A stretch of 7,611 nt of DNA from assembly GCA_025350745.1 (NCBI GenBank), contig JANXXG010000246.1, forward strand, positions 1-7,611. The letters are read 5' to 3'. Position numbers and translations under genes: made by a program. Source of the DNA: Chloroflexota bacterium. Lineage in GTDB: Bacteria > Chloroflexota > Limnocylindria > P2-11E. Below the pieces are notes generated by a model. The model was not told the DNA's origin. It saw only the letters and a list, made by a program, of their open reading frames with translations, and searched no databases. Below are positions 1-7,611 of the stretch, in pieces (position 1 is the first letter of the stretch; each line of letters starts with the position of its first letter).

Positions 1-328
1 GGCACGATCACGCCGGCGAGGCCCTTATCCATGTGCAAGAGCAGCTCCTGCAGGTTCAGCAGGTACCACGGGGCCTTCGACGGATTGGGCGTGCAGTCGG
101 GCGTGCTGTGGTCCTGGAGCGGGGCATTGAATGCCGCCGAGATCGCGAACAGCCCGATGAACCAGAGCATCGCCACGATGAACTCGATGACCAAGAGGTG
201 CGGCCAGACCATCGCGGTGTCCTCGACCCGCTTGTCCACCCGGACCACGGAGTCCTGCCGGACGAACGCGAGGAGCCGGAGACGCTTCTCCTGACCTGAG
301 AACGGCTGGGGCCCGCGTGGCGCCGTCA

Positions 329-329
<1 letters not shown>
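1..329 (-). CDS. Cytochrome b C-terminal / subunit IV-like protein of a cytochrome bc-type complex (partial, 3' end beyond window)
   Basis: Translating the minus strand from an ATG at 329 gives 109 open codons to the window edge. A hydrophilic N-terminus of about 40 residues (DSVVRVDKRVEDTAMVWPHL) leads into one membrane helix at about 44-64. A segment reading NPSKAPWYLLNLQELLLH follows at 82-99. This matches the start of the cytochrome b C-terminal domain (PetD/QcrC type), where the helix is followed by the quinol-oxidation (Qo) motif, usually PEWY. Here the motif reads APWY (residues 86-89). The family carries part of the quinol-oxidation site and partners the four-helix cytochrome b. The ATG overlaps the stop of cytochrome b (TAATG), which implies translational coupling and fixes the start. 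Whether the missing part adds a cytochrome c domain, as in QcrC-like fusions, cannot be seen. The family assignment is fairly secure; the exact complex type is not. Confidence 0.85.
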
Positions 330-1059
<730 letters not shown>

Positions 1060-1060
<1 letters not shown>

Positions 1061-3081
1061 CAGTTGACCTTCACGGTGTCGCGCGTCTCCACATCAGAGC
1101 CCTTTCCGTTGGTGTGGGGATGGCCGTTGCCGTTATGGCCGTTCAGCTGCTTGTACCCCGCGGCAACGACGGGATCGTACATGGGAAGCGGCCGGATCGA
1201 TTTGCGGCCACCCACGGTCAGGTCGAGGTGGATCTCGTCGTCGATGGATTCCTTGGGCAGGGCCCGCCCGACGCTCGGGGTGACGCTGCCGTAACGGTTC
1301 ATCGTGATCGCGTCCGTCGGGCAGCGGATGATGCAGAGGGCGCAGCGGATACAGGCGGTCTCATCGAGGAAGAAGGCGACGCCATGCTCCCACTGCTTCG
1401 CCTCCCCGACGCCCGGGATCGACCCGTCGTCGACGATGTCGGCCATGTCGACCATGTGGATGACGTCCATCGGGCACACATCGACGCAGCCCCCGCAGAT
1501 GATGCAGAGCTCGCCGATGATCTCGATGTTGAAGTTGCACTTGAGGCAGCGGTCCGACTCCGCGACCGCCTGCGCGGTCTCGTAGCCGCGGTTCACCTCG
1601 AGGAACAGACCGCGGCGCTCGCTCTTCGCGAGCTTCGGCATCTCCTGCCTCGGGATGCGGTCGTAGTCGACCGACATGTTGTGGTAGATCCGCGCGAGCG
1701 GGCCCTCGCCGGCGATCTGGCCAAGGAGGTCTGGCACGCTCGAGCGGCGGAGCGTGACGACCTCGTGGTACTCGGGCACGTTCACCGACGCCGCGATCGG
1801 GTCGAGATACCGCGCGATCTGCTGCGCCGCCGAGCGACCCTCCGCGACCGCCTCGATGATCGTTGTCGGCCCGGTCCGGTAGTCGCCGGCAATGAAGATG
1901 GACTCGATCGCCGTCTGGAAGGTCTCGGGGTCGACCTTCACGTCACGCCAGCGCTTGACCCGGAATGCCTCGAAATCGTTCATGAAGGAGCGGTCCGGAG
2001 CCTGGCCGAGCGCCAGCAGGACGGTGTCGCACGGGATCAGGAACTCGGACCCGGGGATCGGCTCGGGTGCCCGGCGGCCGCTTTGGTCGGGCGCGCCAAG
2101 ACGGTTCCGAATGAATGACACGCCGGTGACGTGGCCGTTCTCGGCCTTCACCTCCACCGGCGAGGCGAGGTACACGAACTCCATGCCCTCGCGCGCGGTC
2201 TCGCCGAGCTCTTCTTCGTCCACGACCATCTCGTCGCGGCTGCGGCGGTAGACGATGTAGATGTCCTCAGCGCCAAGACGCCATGAGGTCGACGCGCAGT
2301 CCATCGCGGTGTAGCCACCACCCAGGACCACGACGCGCTTCCCCACTTCGACCGGCCGGCCGCGGTACGCGCGCTCGAGGAACACGATGCCCGCCATCAC
2401 GCCCTGACTGTCCTCGCCGGGGATGCCGATGTACGTCGGCTCGAAGCAGCCGGCGGTGACCAGGACCGCGTCGTAGCGCTCGTGGAGCTCGCGCAGCTTC
2501 ACATCCCTGCCGACGTAGGTCGAGAGCTTGAGCTCGACGTTCTCGTTCACGACGCCGGAGATGTCGCGGTCGATCACCTCGCGCGGCAGGCGGAACGGCG
2601 GCACACCCGCGAGCGCGGTGCCTCCGGCCGAGTCGAGGGCGTCGTAGACGGTCACGCCGAAGCCGAGCTTCGCGAGATCGCTCGCGGCGCCGAGGCCGGC
2701 GCAGCCCGCACCGACGATCGCGACCTTCTTGGCCGGAGGTCCGTAGACCGGGGGCGCCGGCTGGCGGTACTGCTTGCCGTCGACGGTCACGTTCTCGTGG
2801 GTCCAGTCGGACAGGAACTTCTTGACGTACCGGATGGAGAGGGGCTTATCGACCTCTTTGCGGCGGCAGGCCGACTCGCAGGGAGCCGCGCAGACCGAGC
2901 CGCAGATCGAGGCCATCGGGTTCGGGTCGAGGGCCAGCTCCCAGGCCTTCTCGAACTCCCCGGCCGCCGCGAGGTTCAGGTAGCCCCGGCAGTTCGTCTT
3001 CACCGGGCAGGCTTCCTGGCAGGGGATGTTGTCCTGATACCAGGAGGGCCCGACCTCGATCACCTGGTAGAGCTCTCTCAC
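1060..3081 (-). CDS. Fe-S flavoprotein: GltD/NfnB-like FAD-NAD(P) oxidoreductase with C-terminal 2x[4Fe-4S] ferredoxin domain
   Basis: A soluble redox protein of 673 residues from GTG 3081; there is no membrane helix. Order: cysteine-rich helical N-terminus (C21, C25, C31, C60, C64, C68, C72); FAD Rossmann motif [10 protein letters not shown] (G124, G126, G129); NAD(P) motif [12 protein letters not shown] near 250-261 followed by YRR (R279, R280), suggesting NADPH; FAD-closing [16 protein letters not shown] from about 397; then CLKC (C512, C515) and two ferredoxin motifs CxxCxxCxxxCP (C526-C536 and C577-C587); last a Gly/Asn/His-rich tail (about 647-661). It resembles the small subunit of glutamate synthase, but no large subunit is nearby and it is co-transcribed and stop/start-overlapped with cytochrome b. 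I infer electron transfer between NAD(P)H or ferredoxin and the cytochrome b module. Start: the frame is open back to TTG 3144, which would overlap the divergent gene; GTG 3081 avoids that and lies just after a promoter-like sequence. Alternatives are a free-standing NfnB-like or SfrB-like reductase. Confidence 0.9.
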
Positions 3082-3091
3082 GCCATAGTCA

Positions 3092-3119
3092 ATGCTACGG
3101 ATGCGTAGTGGAGTGTCAA
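3092..3119 (-). promoter_or_regulatory. Candidate sigma70-type promoter for the flavoprotein-cytochrome b operon
   Basis: Read on the minus strand, a perfect TTGACA (3119-3114) is followed after 16 bases by TAGCAT (3097-3092), which has four of six matches to TATAAT. A transcript would begin near 3086, only about five bases before the GTG at 3081, so the message would be almost leaderless. The -35 element lies inside the 5' coding end of the divergent DUF402 gene. It is a pattern match only; a TTGACA by chance in GC-rich DNA is uncommon but possible. Confidence 0.4.
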
Positions 3120-3592
3120 AAGGCCGGCCGATCACGGAGCGCAAGACGCGCTTCGATGGGTCCGTGCAGGAGTTCGCCTGCCAGATCCTCGACCTCGGAC
3201 CGGGGCACGCGGTCCTTCGCTACGACTTCGACCGCGACTGGACGGTCAACGGCATTCTCCTGCCGCGGGGCGGGATGACGGCCGGACATTATTGGATCGA
3301 CCGGCCGTACAACGTCTACCACTGGCTGGACCCTGACGGTGGCACGCTCGGCTTCTACTTCAACGTCGGCCACACCGACACGATCGAGCCGGACCTCTTG
3401 GCCTGGCGTGACCTCATCGTCGACGTGATCGTGCGGCCGGACGGTGGCATGGACGTGTTGGACGAGGAGGAGCTGCCGCCCGATCTCGCCCCGGAGCACC
3501 GCAGCACGATCGCGCGGGCCCTCGAGCAGATCATGACCAACCCCAAACGTCTGGCCAGGGAGATCGAACAGGAGACCCGCCGGCTGATCTAG
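3092..3592 (+). CDS. DUF402 family protein (predicted phosphatase fold)
   Basis: Up to 166 residues. The segment ITERKTRFDGSVQEFACQIL at the N-terminus, GHYWIDRPYNVYHWLDPDG in the middle and the acidic run RDLIVDVIVRPDGGMDVLD followed by EEELP (about 106-129) are typical of DUF402. Characterised members of this family are FomD and bacterial nucleoside di/triphosphatases, which coordinate metal through such conserved acidic residues (here D107, D111, D117 and D124 are candidates). I cannot say which substrate this one uses. It is soluble, with a charged C-terminal helix. The start is uncertain: ATG 3092, ATG 3101 and GTG 3113 all precede the conserved part, and none has a Shine-Dalgarno sequence. 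It is divergent from the flavoprotein gene with about 10 bases between starts, and 9 bases upstream of the LysE-like gene, so these two probably form a small operon. Confidence 0.85.
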   Translation: MLRMRSGVSKGRPITERKTRFDGSVQEFACQILDLGPGHAVLRYDFDRDWTVNGILLPRGGMTAGHYWIDRPYNVYHWLDPDGGTLGFYFNVGHTDTIEPDLLAWRDLIVDVIVRPDGGMDVLDEEELPPDLAPEHRSTIARALEQIMTNPKRLAREIEQETRRLI

Positions 3593-3601
3593 CGTTCGCT
3601 C

Positions 3602-4207
3602 GTGAGCGCGCTCCTTGCCGGCGTCATCACCGGCCTCGCCGTGGCAATGCCACCGGGAGCGGTCACCGGTCTCATCGTCCGGACCGGTCTGCAGCGTGGA
3701 TTCCGGACGGCCCTCGCCGCGGGCTGGGGCACCGCGACCGTCGACGGCATCTACTGCTCGATCGCGGTGCTCGCTGGGGCCGCGCTCATCCCGCTGCTCG
3801 GCACCGTCGAGACGCCGTTACGGGCCGTGACCGGGTTCGTGCTCGTCGGCCTCGGTGTGTACGGCATCGTCCGCTCGCGCGCTGAGACGCCCACTGACGC
3901 GCCCGTCGGCACGCGTGCCCTCATCGCGACGTACATCCGATTCATCGGGATCACGATGGTGAACCCGGCGACGCTCGCGTACTTCGCCGCCGTCGCGTTC
4001 GGCTTTGCCGGAGCGGTGCTCGCCGACGCGACCAGCTTCATCATCGGGGTGTTCATCGCGTCGCTCGGCTGGCACGCGGTGCTGGCGCTGATGAGCGGAT
4101 CGCTGCACGGGCGACTCAGCCGGCGCGCGCGGGAGATCCTCACCGTCGTCGCGAACGGTGTGGTCGTGGCCCTGGGCCTCCGGATCCTCGTCGGGCTATT
4201 TCTCTAG
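3602..4207 (+). CDS. LysE/RhtB-family exporter
   Basis: A 201-residue hydrophobic protein with about six membrane segments (roughly 2-24, 36-60, 72-90, 108-136, 140-164, 180-201), the usual size for this family. The N-terminal AMPPGAVTGLIVRTGLQRGFRTAL corresponds to the family signature PGP followed by a glycine-rich region, and GITMVNPATLAYFAAVAFG around 116-134 matches the conserved NPK/NPAT segment of helix 4. Characterised members export amino acids or related small molecules across the cytoplasmic membrane; the substrate here cannot be inferred. The start is GTG nine bases after the DUF402 stop; no ribosome binding site is visible, so reinitiation from the upstream gene is likely. Its last 12 bases overlap the convergent DUF4118 gene. 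Confidence 0.88.
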   Translation: MSALLAGVITGLAVAMPPGAVTGLIVRTGLQRGFRTALAAGWGTATVDGIYCSIAVLAGAALIPLLGTVETPLRAVTGFVLVGLGVYGIVRSRAETPTDAPVGTRALIATYIRFIGITMVNPATLAYFAAVAFGFAGAVLADATSFIIGVFIASLGWHAVLALMSGSLHGRLSRRAREILTVVANGVVVALGLRILVGLFL

Positions 4208-4822
4208 CTCGGGCTGCTCGTCCGGCGGTCGGTCCGGCTTGTCCCAGCCCGCCGTCGTCCGGCCGACGCGCTCGGAGGTCGCGACAAGCTCGCGAAGCTG
4301 CTGCGTCGCGTTGCCCGTGTAGCCAGCGCCCTCGAGGTCGGCGAGCGCAATGCGCGCCGCCGTTTCCACGTCAGCCATCGGGCCGCGGAGCTGCGTCGTC
4401 CAGAGCAGCAGTAGCTCGTCGCGGACGGCGAGCGCGAATTCCGCTTCTCGATGCGCGGTGGCTGACGCGGCGGATGCGGCTTGAGCCTGATCGAGTGCCG
4501 AACGCACCTGAGACGCGAGCATCGCGACCAGCACGCTCTCGACCACCAGACCGCCGACGCCGATGACCTCGGGCAACGACGCGGCGAAGCCCTGCGGCGG
4601 GACGAACAGGTAGACGCTCGCGAGACCGACGAGGGCCGTCGCGAAAAGGCCCGGACCGCGGCCGCCATACCATGCCGCGAGCGCGACGGCGCCGGGCAGC
4701 AGCGCGAACGGATGCATCGCGCCGAGACCGGGCAGCACCGCCTTGAGAACGATCGCCATGAGCACGATGCCGACGGCTCCGGCGTATCGCGACGCGGCGC
4801 CGGTGGACCAGCGGCCGCTCAC
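4196..4822 (-). CDS. DUF4118 membrane protein with degenerate histidine-kinase dimerisation helix (no ATPase domain)
   Basis: 208 residues from GTG 4822. Four hydrophobic segments (about 14-34, 38-52, 58-74, 85-104) with AAWYGGRGPGLFATALVGL and YLFVPPQGF match DUF4118, the four-helix sensor module of KdpD-like kinases. A helix (105-132) and RDELLLLWTTQLRGPM follow; the latter aligns with the kinase H-box RDEFLS...SHELRTPL, but the phospho-acceptor His is replaced by Thr143. No N, G1 or G2 ATP-binding boxes follow; the protein ends in a short charged tail, closed by a proper stop. It therefore cannot act as a normal histidine kinase. It may sense a signal and pair with another kinase, or be a decaying remnant; the intact frame favours a retained gene. 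It follows the small kinase gene on the same strand after about 109 bases with no visible gene and converges on the LysE-like gene. Confidence 0.75.
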   Translation of the reverse strand: MSGRWSTGAASRYAGAVGIVLMAIVLKAVLPGLGAMHPFALLPGAVALAAWYGGRGPGLFATALVGLASVYLFVPPQGFAASLPEVIGVGGLVVESVLVAMLASQVRSALDQAQAASAASATAHREAEFALAVRDELLLLWTTQLRGPMADVETAARIALADLEGAGYTGNATQQLRELVATSERVGRTTAGWDKPDRPPDEQPELEK

Positions 4823-4931
4823 GCCCGCGATGCTACGTGGCGGGACCAGCGCCTGCCGGTGCCGGACGAGCGATGACTGGGTCGCTCGGTACTCCTATCC
4901 ATGCCGTCCGAACGCGACGGGATCGCGTCGG

Positions 4932-5456
4932 TCACGGGATCGCCCGCAGCCATCGCTCCGCGTCGCGCGGGCTGCGGAAGCGGTGCACCGTCAGGTGCCG
5001 GCCCTCCGGTCCTGCGAGCAGACGTGGCCAGGTGCGCCGGCGTTTCCAGTACGAGCGGAACACCCAGACGTACAGCGACTCTCGCGACAGGTACGCATCT
5101 GCGAAGCGCTCCCGGTTGCCGCCGAAGAGCGCCTCGCCGCTCCGGATCCGGCGATTCGTCCGCGTGAACAGCCGCCCCAGGACCACGCGCAACGGATAGT
5201 CCAGCCAGACCAAGGTCTCGGCCCGGCCCCAGGTGAGATCGCGCGCCACGGAGTAGTTGCCGTCGACCACCCACGCGTCGGGGGCGATCGCGCTCGCGAC
5301 CCGTTCGCGGAACGTATCCGTCGGGACCTCCGTCCAATTCGGACCCCAATGCAGCGCATCGAGCTCGATGACCGGAACGCCCATCCGCTCAGCGAGGGCC
5401 CGAGAGAAGGTCGTCTTTCCTGACGACGTGCTGCCCCCGACCACGACGCGCCGCAT
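4932..5456 (-). CDS. P-loop small kinase of the adenylate kinase-like / FlaR-type family
   Basis: 174 residues from ATG 5456. Residues 4-16 hold a beta strand and Walker A loop (GSTSSGKTT, K14). It continues with ELDALHWGPNWTEVP (31-45), where D33 and the His-Trp pair are typical, then WVVDGNYS (62-69) and a VWLDYPL strand (83-88) that provides the second acidic site. The arginine-rich TRTNRRIRSGE and YWKRRR segments resemble a lid that closes over phosphates. This pattern is that of small bacterial nucleotide-kinase-like proteins often named topology modulation protein (FlaR-like) or AAA family ATPase; the substrate is unknown and the historic name should not be taken as function. It is divergent from sucC with only 27 bases between start codons, and no Shine-Dalgarno sequence precedes the ATG. 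Confidence 0.82.
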   Translation of the reverse strand: MRRVVVGGSTSSGKTTFSRALAERMGVPVIELDALHWGPNWTEVPTDTFRERVASAIAPDAWVVDGNYSVARDLTWGRAETLVWLDYPLRVVLGRLFTRTNRRIRSGEALFGGNRERFADAYLSRESLYVWVFRSYWKRRRTWPRLLAGPEGRHLTVHRFRSPRDAERWLRAIP

Positions 5457-5483
5457 GGGCGGAAACGATAGGCTCGATCACCC
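5457..5483. promoter_or_regulatory. Short divergent intergenic region between the P-loop kinase and sucC
   Basis: Only 27 bases separate the two start codons, so promoters for both directions must extend into the opposite gene. On the minus strand TATCGT (5470-5465) has four of six matches to a -10 box and ends eight bases before the kinase ATG, which would give a leaderless message. I found no convincing -35 for it and no clear promoter for sucC. Confidence 0.25.
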
Positions 5484-6614
5484 GTGAAGCTGCATGAATT
5501 CCAGGCCAAACAGGTCCTCGCCCGCGCGGGCGTCGCCATCCCCGAGGGACGTACAGCGACGACGCCGGAAGAGGTGGAGGCGGCGGCGATCGCGCTCGGG
5601 CTGCCGGTCGTCGTGAAGGCCCAGGTCCATGTCGGCGGTCGCGGGAAGGCCGGCGGGGTGAAGCTCGCGAAGACCGCGGCCGAGGCGAAGGCTCACGCGA
5701 TGGCGATCCTCGGCATGGACATCAAGGGCCTCACCGTCCGCACGATCTACGTGGAGCGCGCCGCGAAGATCGCGAAGGAGCTGTACCTCGGCATCACCAT
5801 CGATCGCGACCGCCGGCGCGCCGTCGTGATGCTCTCAACTGTCGGTGGCATGGACATCGAGGAGGTCGCGGCCACGCAGCCGGGCAAGATCGCTCGCAGC
5901 TGGCCCGACCCGACGCTCGGTCTCCGGGCATATGCCGCACGCGCACTCTGCTTCGAGGCGGGCGTGCCGGAGGCGCAGCGCGACGCCGTGGCGGGGATCG
6001 CGCGTCAGCTGTACGACGTGTTCCGCGCGACGGACGCGATGACCATCGAGATCAACCCCCTGTTCATCCAGGAGGACGGCACCGTCGTCGCCGGCGACGC
6101 GAAGCTCGAGGTGGACGACAACGCGATGTACCGGCAGCCGGAGCTCGCCACGTACAAGGAGATCGCGCCGGACGAGGAGCAGGAGGAGCGGGCGAAGGCC
6201 CTCGGCTTCAGCTACGTCCAGCTCGATGGGACCGTCGGCATCATCGGCAACGGCGCGGGCCTCGTCATGAGCACGCTCGACGCGGTGAAGAACGCCGGTG
6301 GCAGCGCCGCGAACTTCCTCGACGTCGGCGGCGGCGCGAAGGAGTCCGTCGTCAAAGCAGCGCTCGAGATCGTGCTCGCCAACCCTCGAGTCAAGGCGAT
6401 CTTCATCAACATCTTCGGCGGCATCACCCGCGGCGACGAGGTCGCGAAGGGCATCCTCGCGGTGCTCCGCGACACGAAGCCGAAGGTGCCGCTCGTCATC
6501 CGCCTCTCGGGTACGGAGGCGGAGGCCGGCCGCGCGCTGCTCGAAGGTGCGCCGCTCGTGTCGCGCACGACGATGGATGAAGCCGCGGCCGAAGCCGTTC
6601 GGTTGGCCACATGA
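5484..6614 (+). CDS. sucC: Succinyl-CoA synthetase (ADP/GDP-forming) subunit beta
   Basis: Beta subunit of the citric acid cycle enzyme that converts succinyl-CoA, phosphate and NDP to succinate, CoA and NTP in the cytoplasm. The 376 residues are close to the family's usual 385-390. The GTG start gives the canonical N-terminus MKLHEFQAKQVL. The ATP-grasp domain shows VVVKAQVHVGGRGKAGGV (K45 and 51-58 contact nucleotide), and Mg-binding residues are N191 in EINPL and D205 in GDAKL. The C-terminal CoA-ligase domain has GIIGNGAGLVMSTLD (252-266), NFLDVGGGA and the NIFGGITRGDEVAKG segment (309-323). It overlaps sucD by ATGA, so the two chains are made together. Nucleotide preference cannot be read with confidence. 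No Shine-Dalgarno sequence precedes the start. Confidence 0.97.
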   Translation: MKLHEFQAKQVLARAGVAIPEGRTATTPEEVEAAAIALGLPVVVKAQVHVGGRGKAGGVKLAKTAAEAKAHAMAILGMDIKGLTVRTIYVERAAKIAKELYLGITIDRDRRRAVVMLSTVGGMDIEEVAATQPGKIARSWPDPTLGLRAYAARALCFEAGVPEAQRDAVAGIARQLYDVFRATDAMTIEINPLFIQEDGTVVAGDAKLEVDDNAMYRQPELATYKEIAPDEEQEERAKALGFSYVQLDGTVGIIGNGAGLVMSTLDAVKNAGGSAANFLDVGGGAKESVVKAALEIVLANPRVKAIFINIFGGITRGDEVAKGILAVLRDTKPKVPLVIRLSGTEAEAGRALLEGAPLVSRTTMDEAAAEAVRLAT

Positions 6615-7483
6615 GCGTGCTCGTCGGCGCCCACACGCGCTTATTGATCCAGGGGCTCGGTCGGGAAGGCGCCTTTCACACCGCGCGGATGATCGAATAC
6701 GGCACCACCGTCGTCGGCGCGGCGAAGCCCGGGAAGGGCGGCACGGTGCAGGATGGTCTTCCGCTGTTCAACACGGTCGCGCAGGCCGTCGCGGCGACCG
6801 GCGCGAACACCTCGATCATCTTCGTGCCCGCAGCCGGAGCTGCCGACGCGATCCTCGAGGCCCTCGACGCAAAGATCGCGGTCGTGGTCGCGATCACCGA
6901 GGGCATCGCCGTCCACGAGATGCTCACCGTCACGTCGATGCTGGAGCGTTCTGCGAGCGTCCTCATCGGCCCGAACTGTCCCGGACTCATCAGCCCCGGC
7001 ACGGCGAAGATCGGGATCATGCCCGCGGAGAACTTCTCCAAGGGCCCGGTCGGCTTCGTCTCGCGGAGCGGGACCCTCACCTATGAGATCGCGGATCTGC
7101 TGACAAAGGCAGGCCTCGGCCAGACGACCTGCATCGGTATCGGCGGCGATCCGATCATCGGGCTGCCGACGCCGGATGCGGTCCGCTACCTCAATGAGGA
7201 TCCGGAGACCGAGGTCATCGTCATCGTCGGTGAGATCGGCGGGAGCGCCGAGGAGCGCGCGGCCGAGTACATGCGCGAATTCGGGAAGAAGCCCGCGGTC
7301 GCGTTCATCGCCGGCCGCTCGGCCCCCGCGGGCAAGCGGATGGGCCACGCCGGGGCGATCGTGTCGGGCAATTCCGGGACCGCCGCGTCCAAGGTCGCCG
7401 CGTTCGAGGCCGCGGGTATCCCGGTCGCGACGGCTCCGAGCGAGATCCCGGGCCTTGTGAAGAAGGCGCTCGCGGGACGCTGA
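6611..7483 (+). CDS. sucD: Succinyl-CoA synthetase (ADP/GDP-forming) subunit alpha
   Basis: Alpha subunit, which binds CoA and carries the phosphohistidine that relays phosphate from succinyl-phosphate to the nucleotide. 290 residues, the normal length. The N-terminal CoA-binding Rossmann fold has [16 protein letters not shown] (12-27), near-identical to the family pattern, and [12 protein letters not shown]123 lies in [24 protein letters not shown] is at 148-159, and GIGGDPIIG (176-184) is the phosphate-binding power helix region. E208 in GEIGG and the active H246 in GHAGAIV fall at the same numbers as in the E. coli enzyme. The ATG overlaps the sucC stop, and the TGA is followed nine bases later by the end of a convergent gene. 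Confidence 0.97.
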   Translation: MSVLVGAHTRLLIQGLGREGAFHTARMIEYGTTVVGAAKPGKGGTVQDGLPLFNTVAQAVAATGANTSIIFVPAAGAADAILEALDAKIAVVVAITEGIAVHEMLTVTSMLERSASVLIGPNCPGLISPGTAKIGIMPAENFSKGPVGFVSRSGTLTYEIADLLTKAGLGQTTCIGIGGDPIIGLPTPDAVRYLNEDPETEVIVIVGEIGGSAEERAAEYMREFGKKPAVAFIAGRSAPAGKRMGHAGAIVSGNSGTAASKVAAFEAAGIPVATAPSEIPGLVKKALAGR

Positions 7484-7492
7484 GGACGAGAC

Positions 7493-7611
7493 CTATCGAG
7501 TAGCCGCGCCCCCTCGTGCAGCCGGCACGCGGAACAACATGACCCCGACGATGGCCAGCCCGATCTCAGCGAGCTTCGTGACGATCCCGTAGACCTCGAC
7601 CGGGTACTCGC
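7493..7611 (-). CDS. C-terminal end of an unknown gene, probably a membrane protein (partial)
   Basis: The minus strand is open from the right edge to a TAG at 7495-7493, giving 38 residues. They contain [19 protein letters not shown] and then [12 protein letters not shown] before the end: one hydrophobic segment of about 17 residues followed by an arginine-containing tail, as in the last membrane helix of an integral membrane protein. No family can be named. It converges on sucD with a gap of nine bases. Coding use is supported by the open frame reaching the edge and by the tight convergent packing, but the piece is short, so it could be a chance frame. Confidence 0.5.
   Translation of the reverse strand, partial: EYPVEVYGIVTKLAEIGLAIVGVMLFRVPAARGGAATR

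Noticed and set aside
1114..2118. Long plus-strand open frame opposite the flavoprotein gene
   Set aside because: Composition (Asp/Arg/Val-rich, no fold motif) is that of an antisense shadow; the minus-strand protein has clear cofactor motifs throughout.
3597..3608. Inverted repeat CGCTC-GT-GAGCG near the LysE-like start as a terminator or control hairpin
   Set aside because: The two-base loop is too tight, there is no following T-run, and it spans a start codon between two genes that are probably co-transcribed.
6641..7348. Minus-strand open frame opposite sucD
   Set aside because: Arg/Asp-rich, no motif, antisense to a fully conserved enzyme gene.
7460..7500. Possible terminator between sucD and the convergent gene
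   Set aside because: No stable hairpin with a T-run could be found by eye in the short gap.

Overview
This is a compact, GC-rich bacterial segment with eight full or partial protein genes plus one partial gene cut by each window edge counted among them. Most starts are GTG or ATG without a clear Shine-Dalgarno sequence, and genes are separated by a few bases or overlap. The gene content (split b6-type cytochrome b with a bc1/b6f subunit IV-like partner, DUF402, LysE, DUF4118, sucCD) fits a free-living high-GC bacterium such as a Chloroflexota or Actinomycetota lineage. That placement is inference from style and content only. I see no rRNA, tRNA, CRISPR array, insertion sequence or long repeat, so this reads as chromosomal core sequence.

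Left part, minus strand (3081 down to 1): a tightly coupled redox operon. A large soluble Fe-S flavoprotein (GltD/NfnB-like FAD and NAD(P) domains, with a cysteine-rich N-terminus and a C-terminal two-[4Fe-4S] ferredoxin domain) is followed, with a TGATG overlap, by a four-helix cytochrome b6-like protein. This in turn is followed, with a TAATG overlap, by a cytochrome b C-terminal (subunit IV-like) protein that runs off the left edge. A Rieske protein, which usually accompanies cytochrome b, is not in the visible operon; the flavoprotein occupies the leading position. The likely reading is a membrane quinone/cytochrome b module wired to a cytosolic NAD(P)H- or ferredoxin-linked flavoprotein. 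This is the most interesting part of the window.

Middle part: divergent from the redox operon are a DUF402 (predicted phosphatase-fold) gene and a LysE-family exporter on the plus strand, spaced by 9 bases. Converging on them from the right (minus strand) are a P-loop small kinase of the FlaR/adenylate-kinase-like type and a DUF4118 membrane protein. The DUF4118 protein ends in a degenerate histidine-kinase dimerisation helix that has lost its phospho-acceptor histidine and has no ATPase domain.

Right part, plus strand: sucC and sucD, the two subunits of succinyl-CoA synthetase, overlapping by ATGA, both complete with all the key residues I looked for. A partial minus-strand gene of unknown function, with one hydrophobic segment near its C-terminus, converges on sucD and is cut by the right edge.
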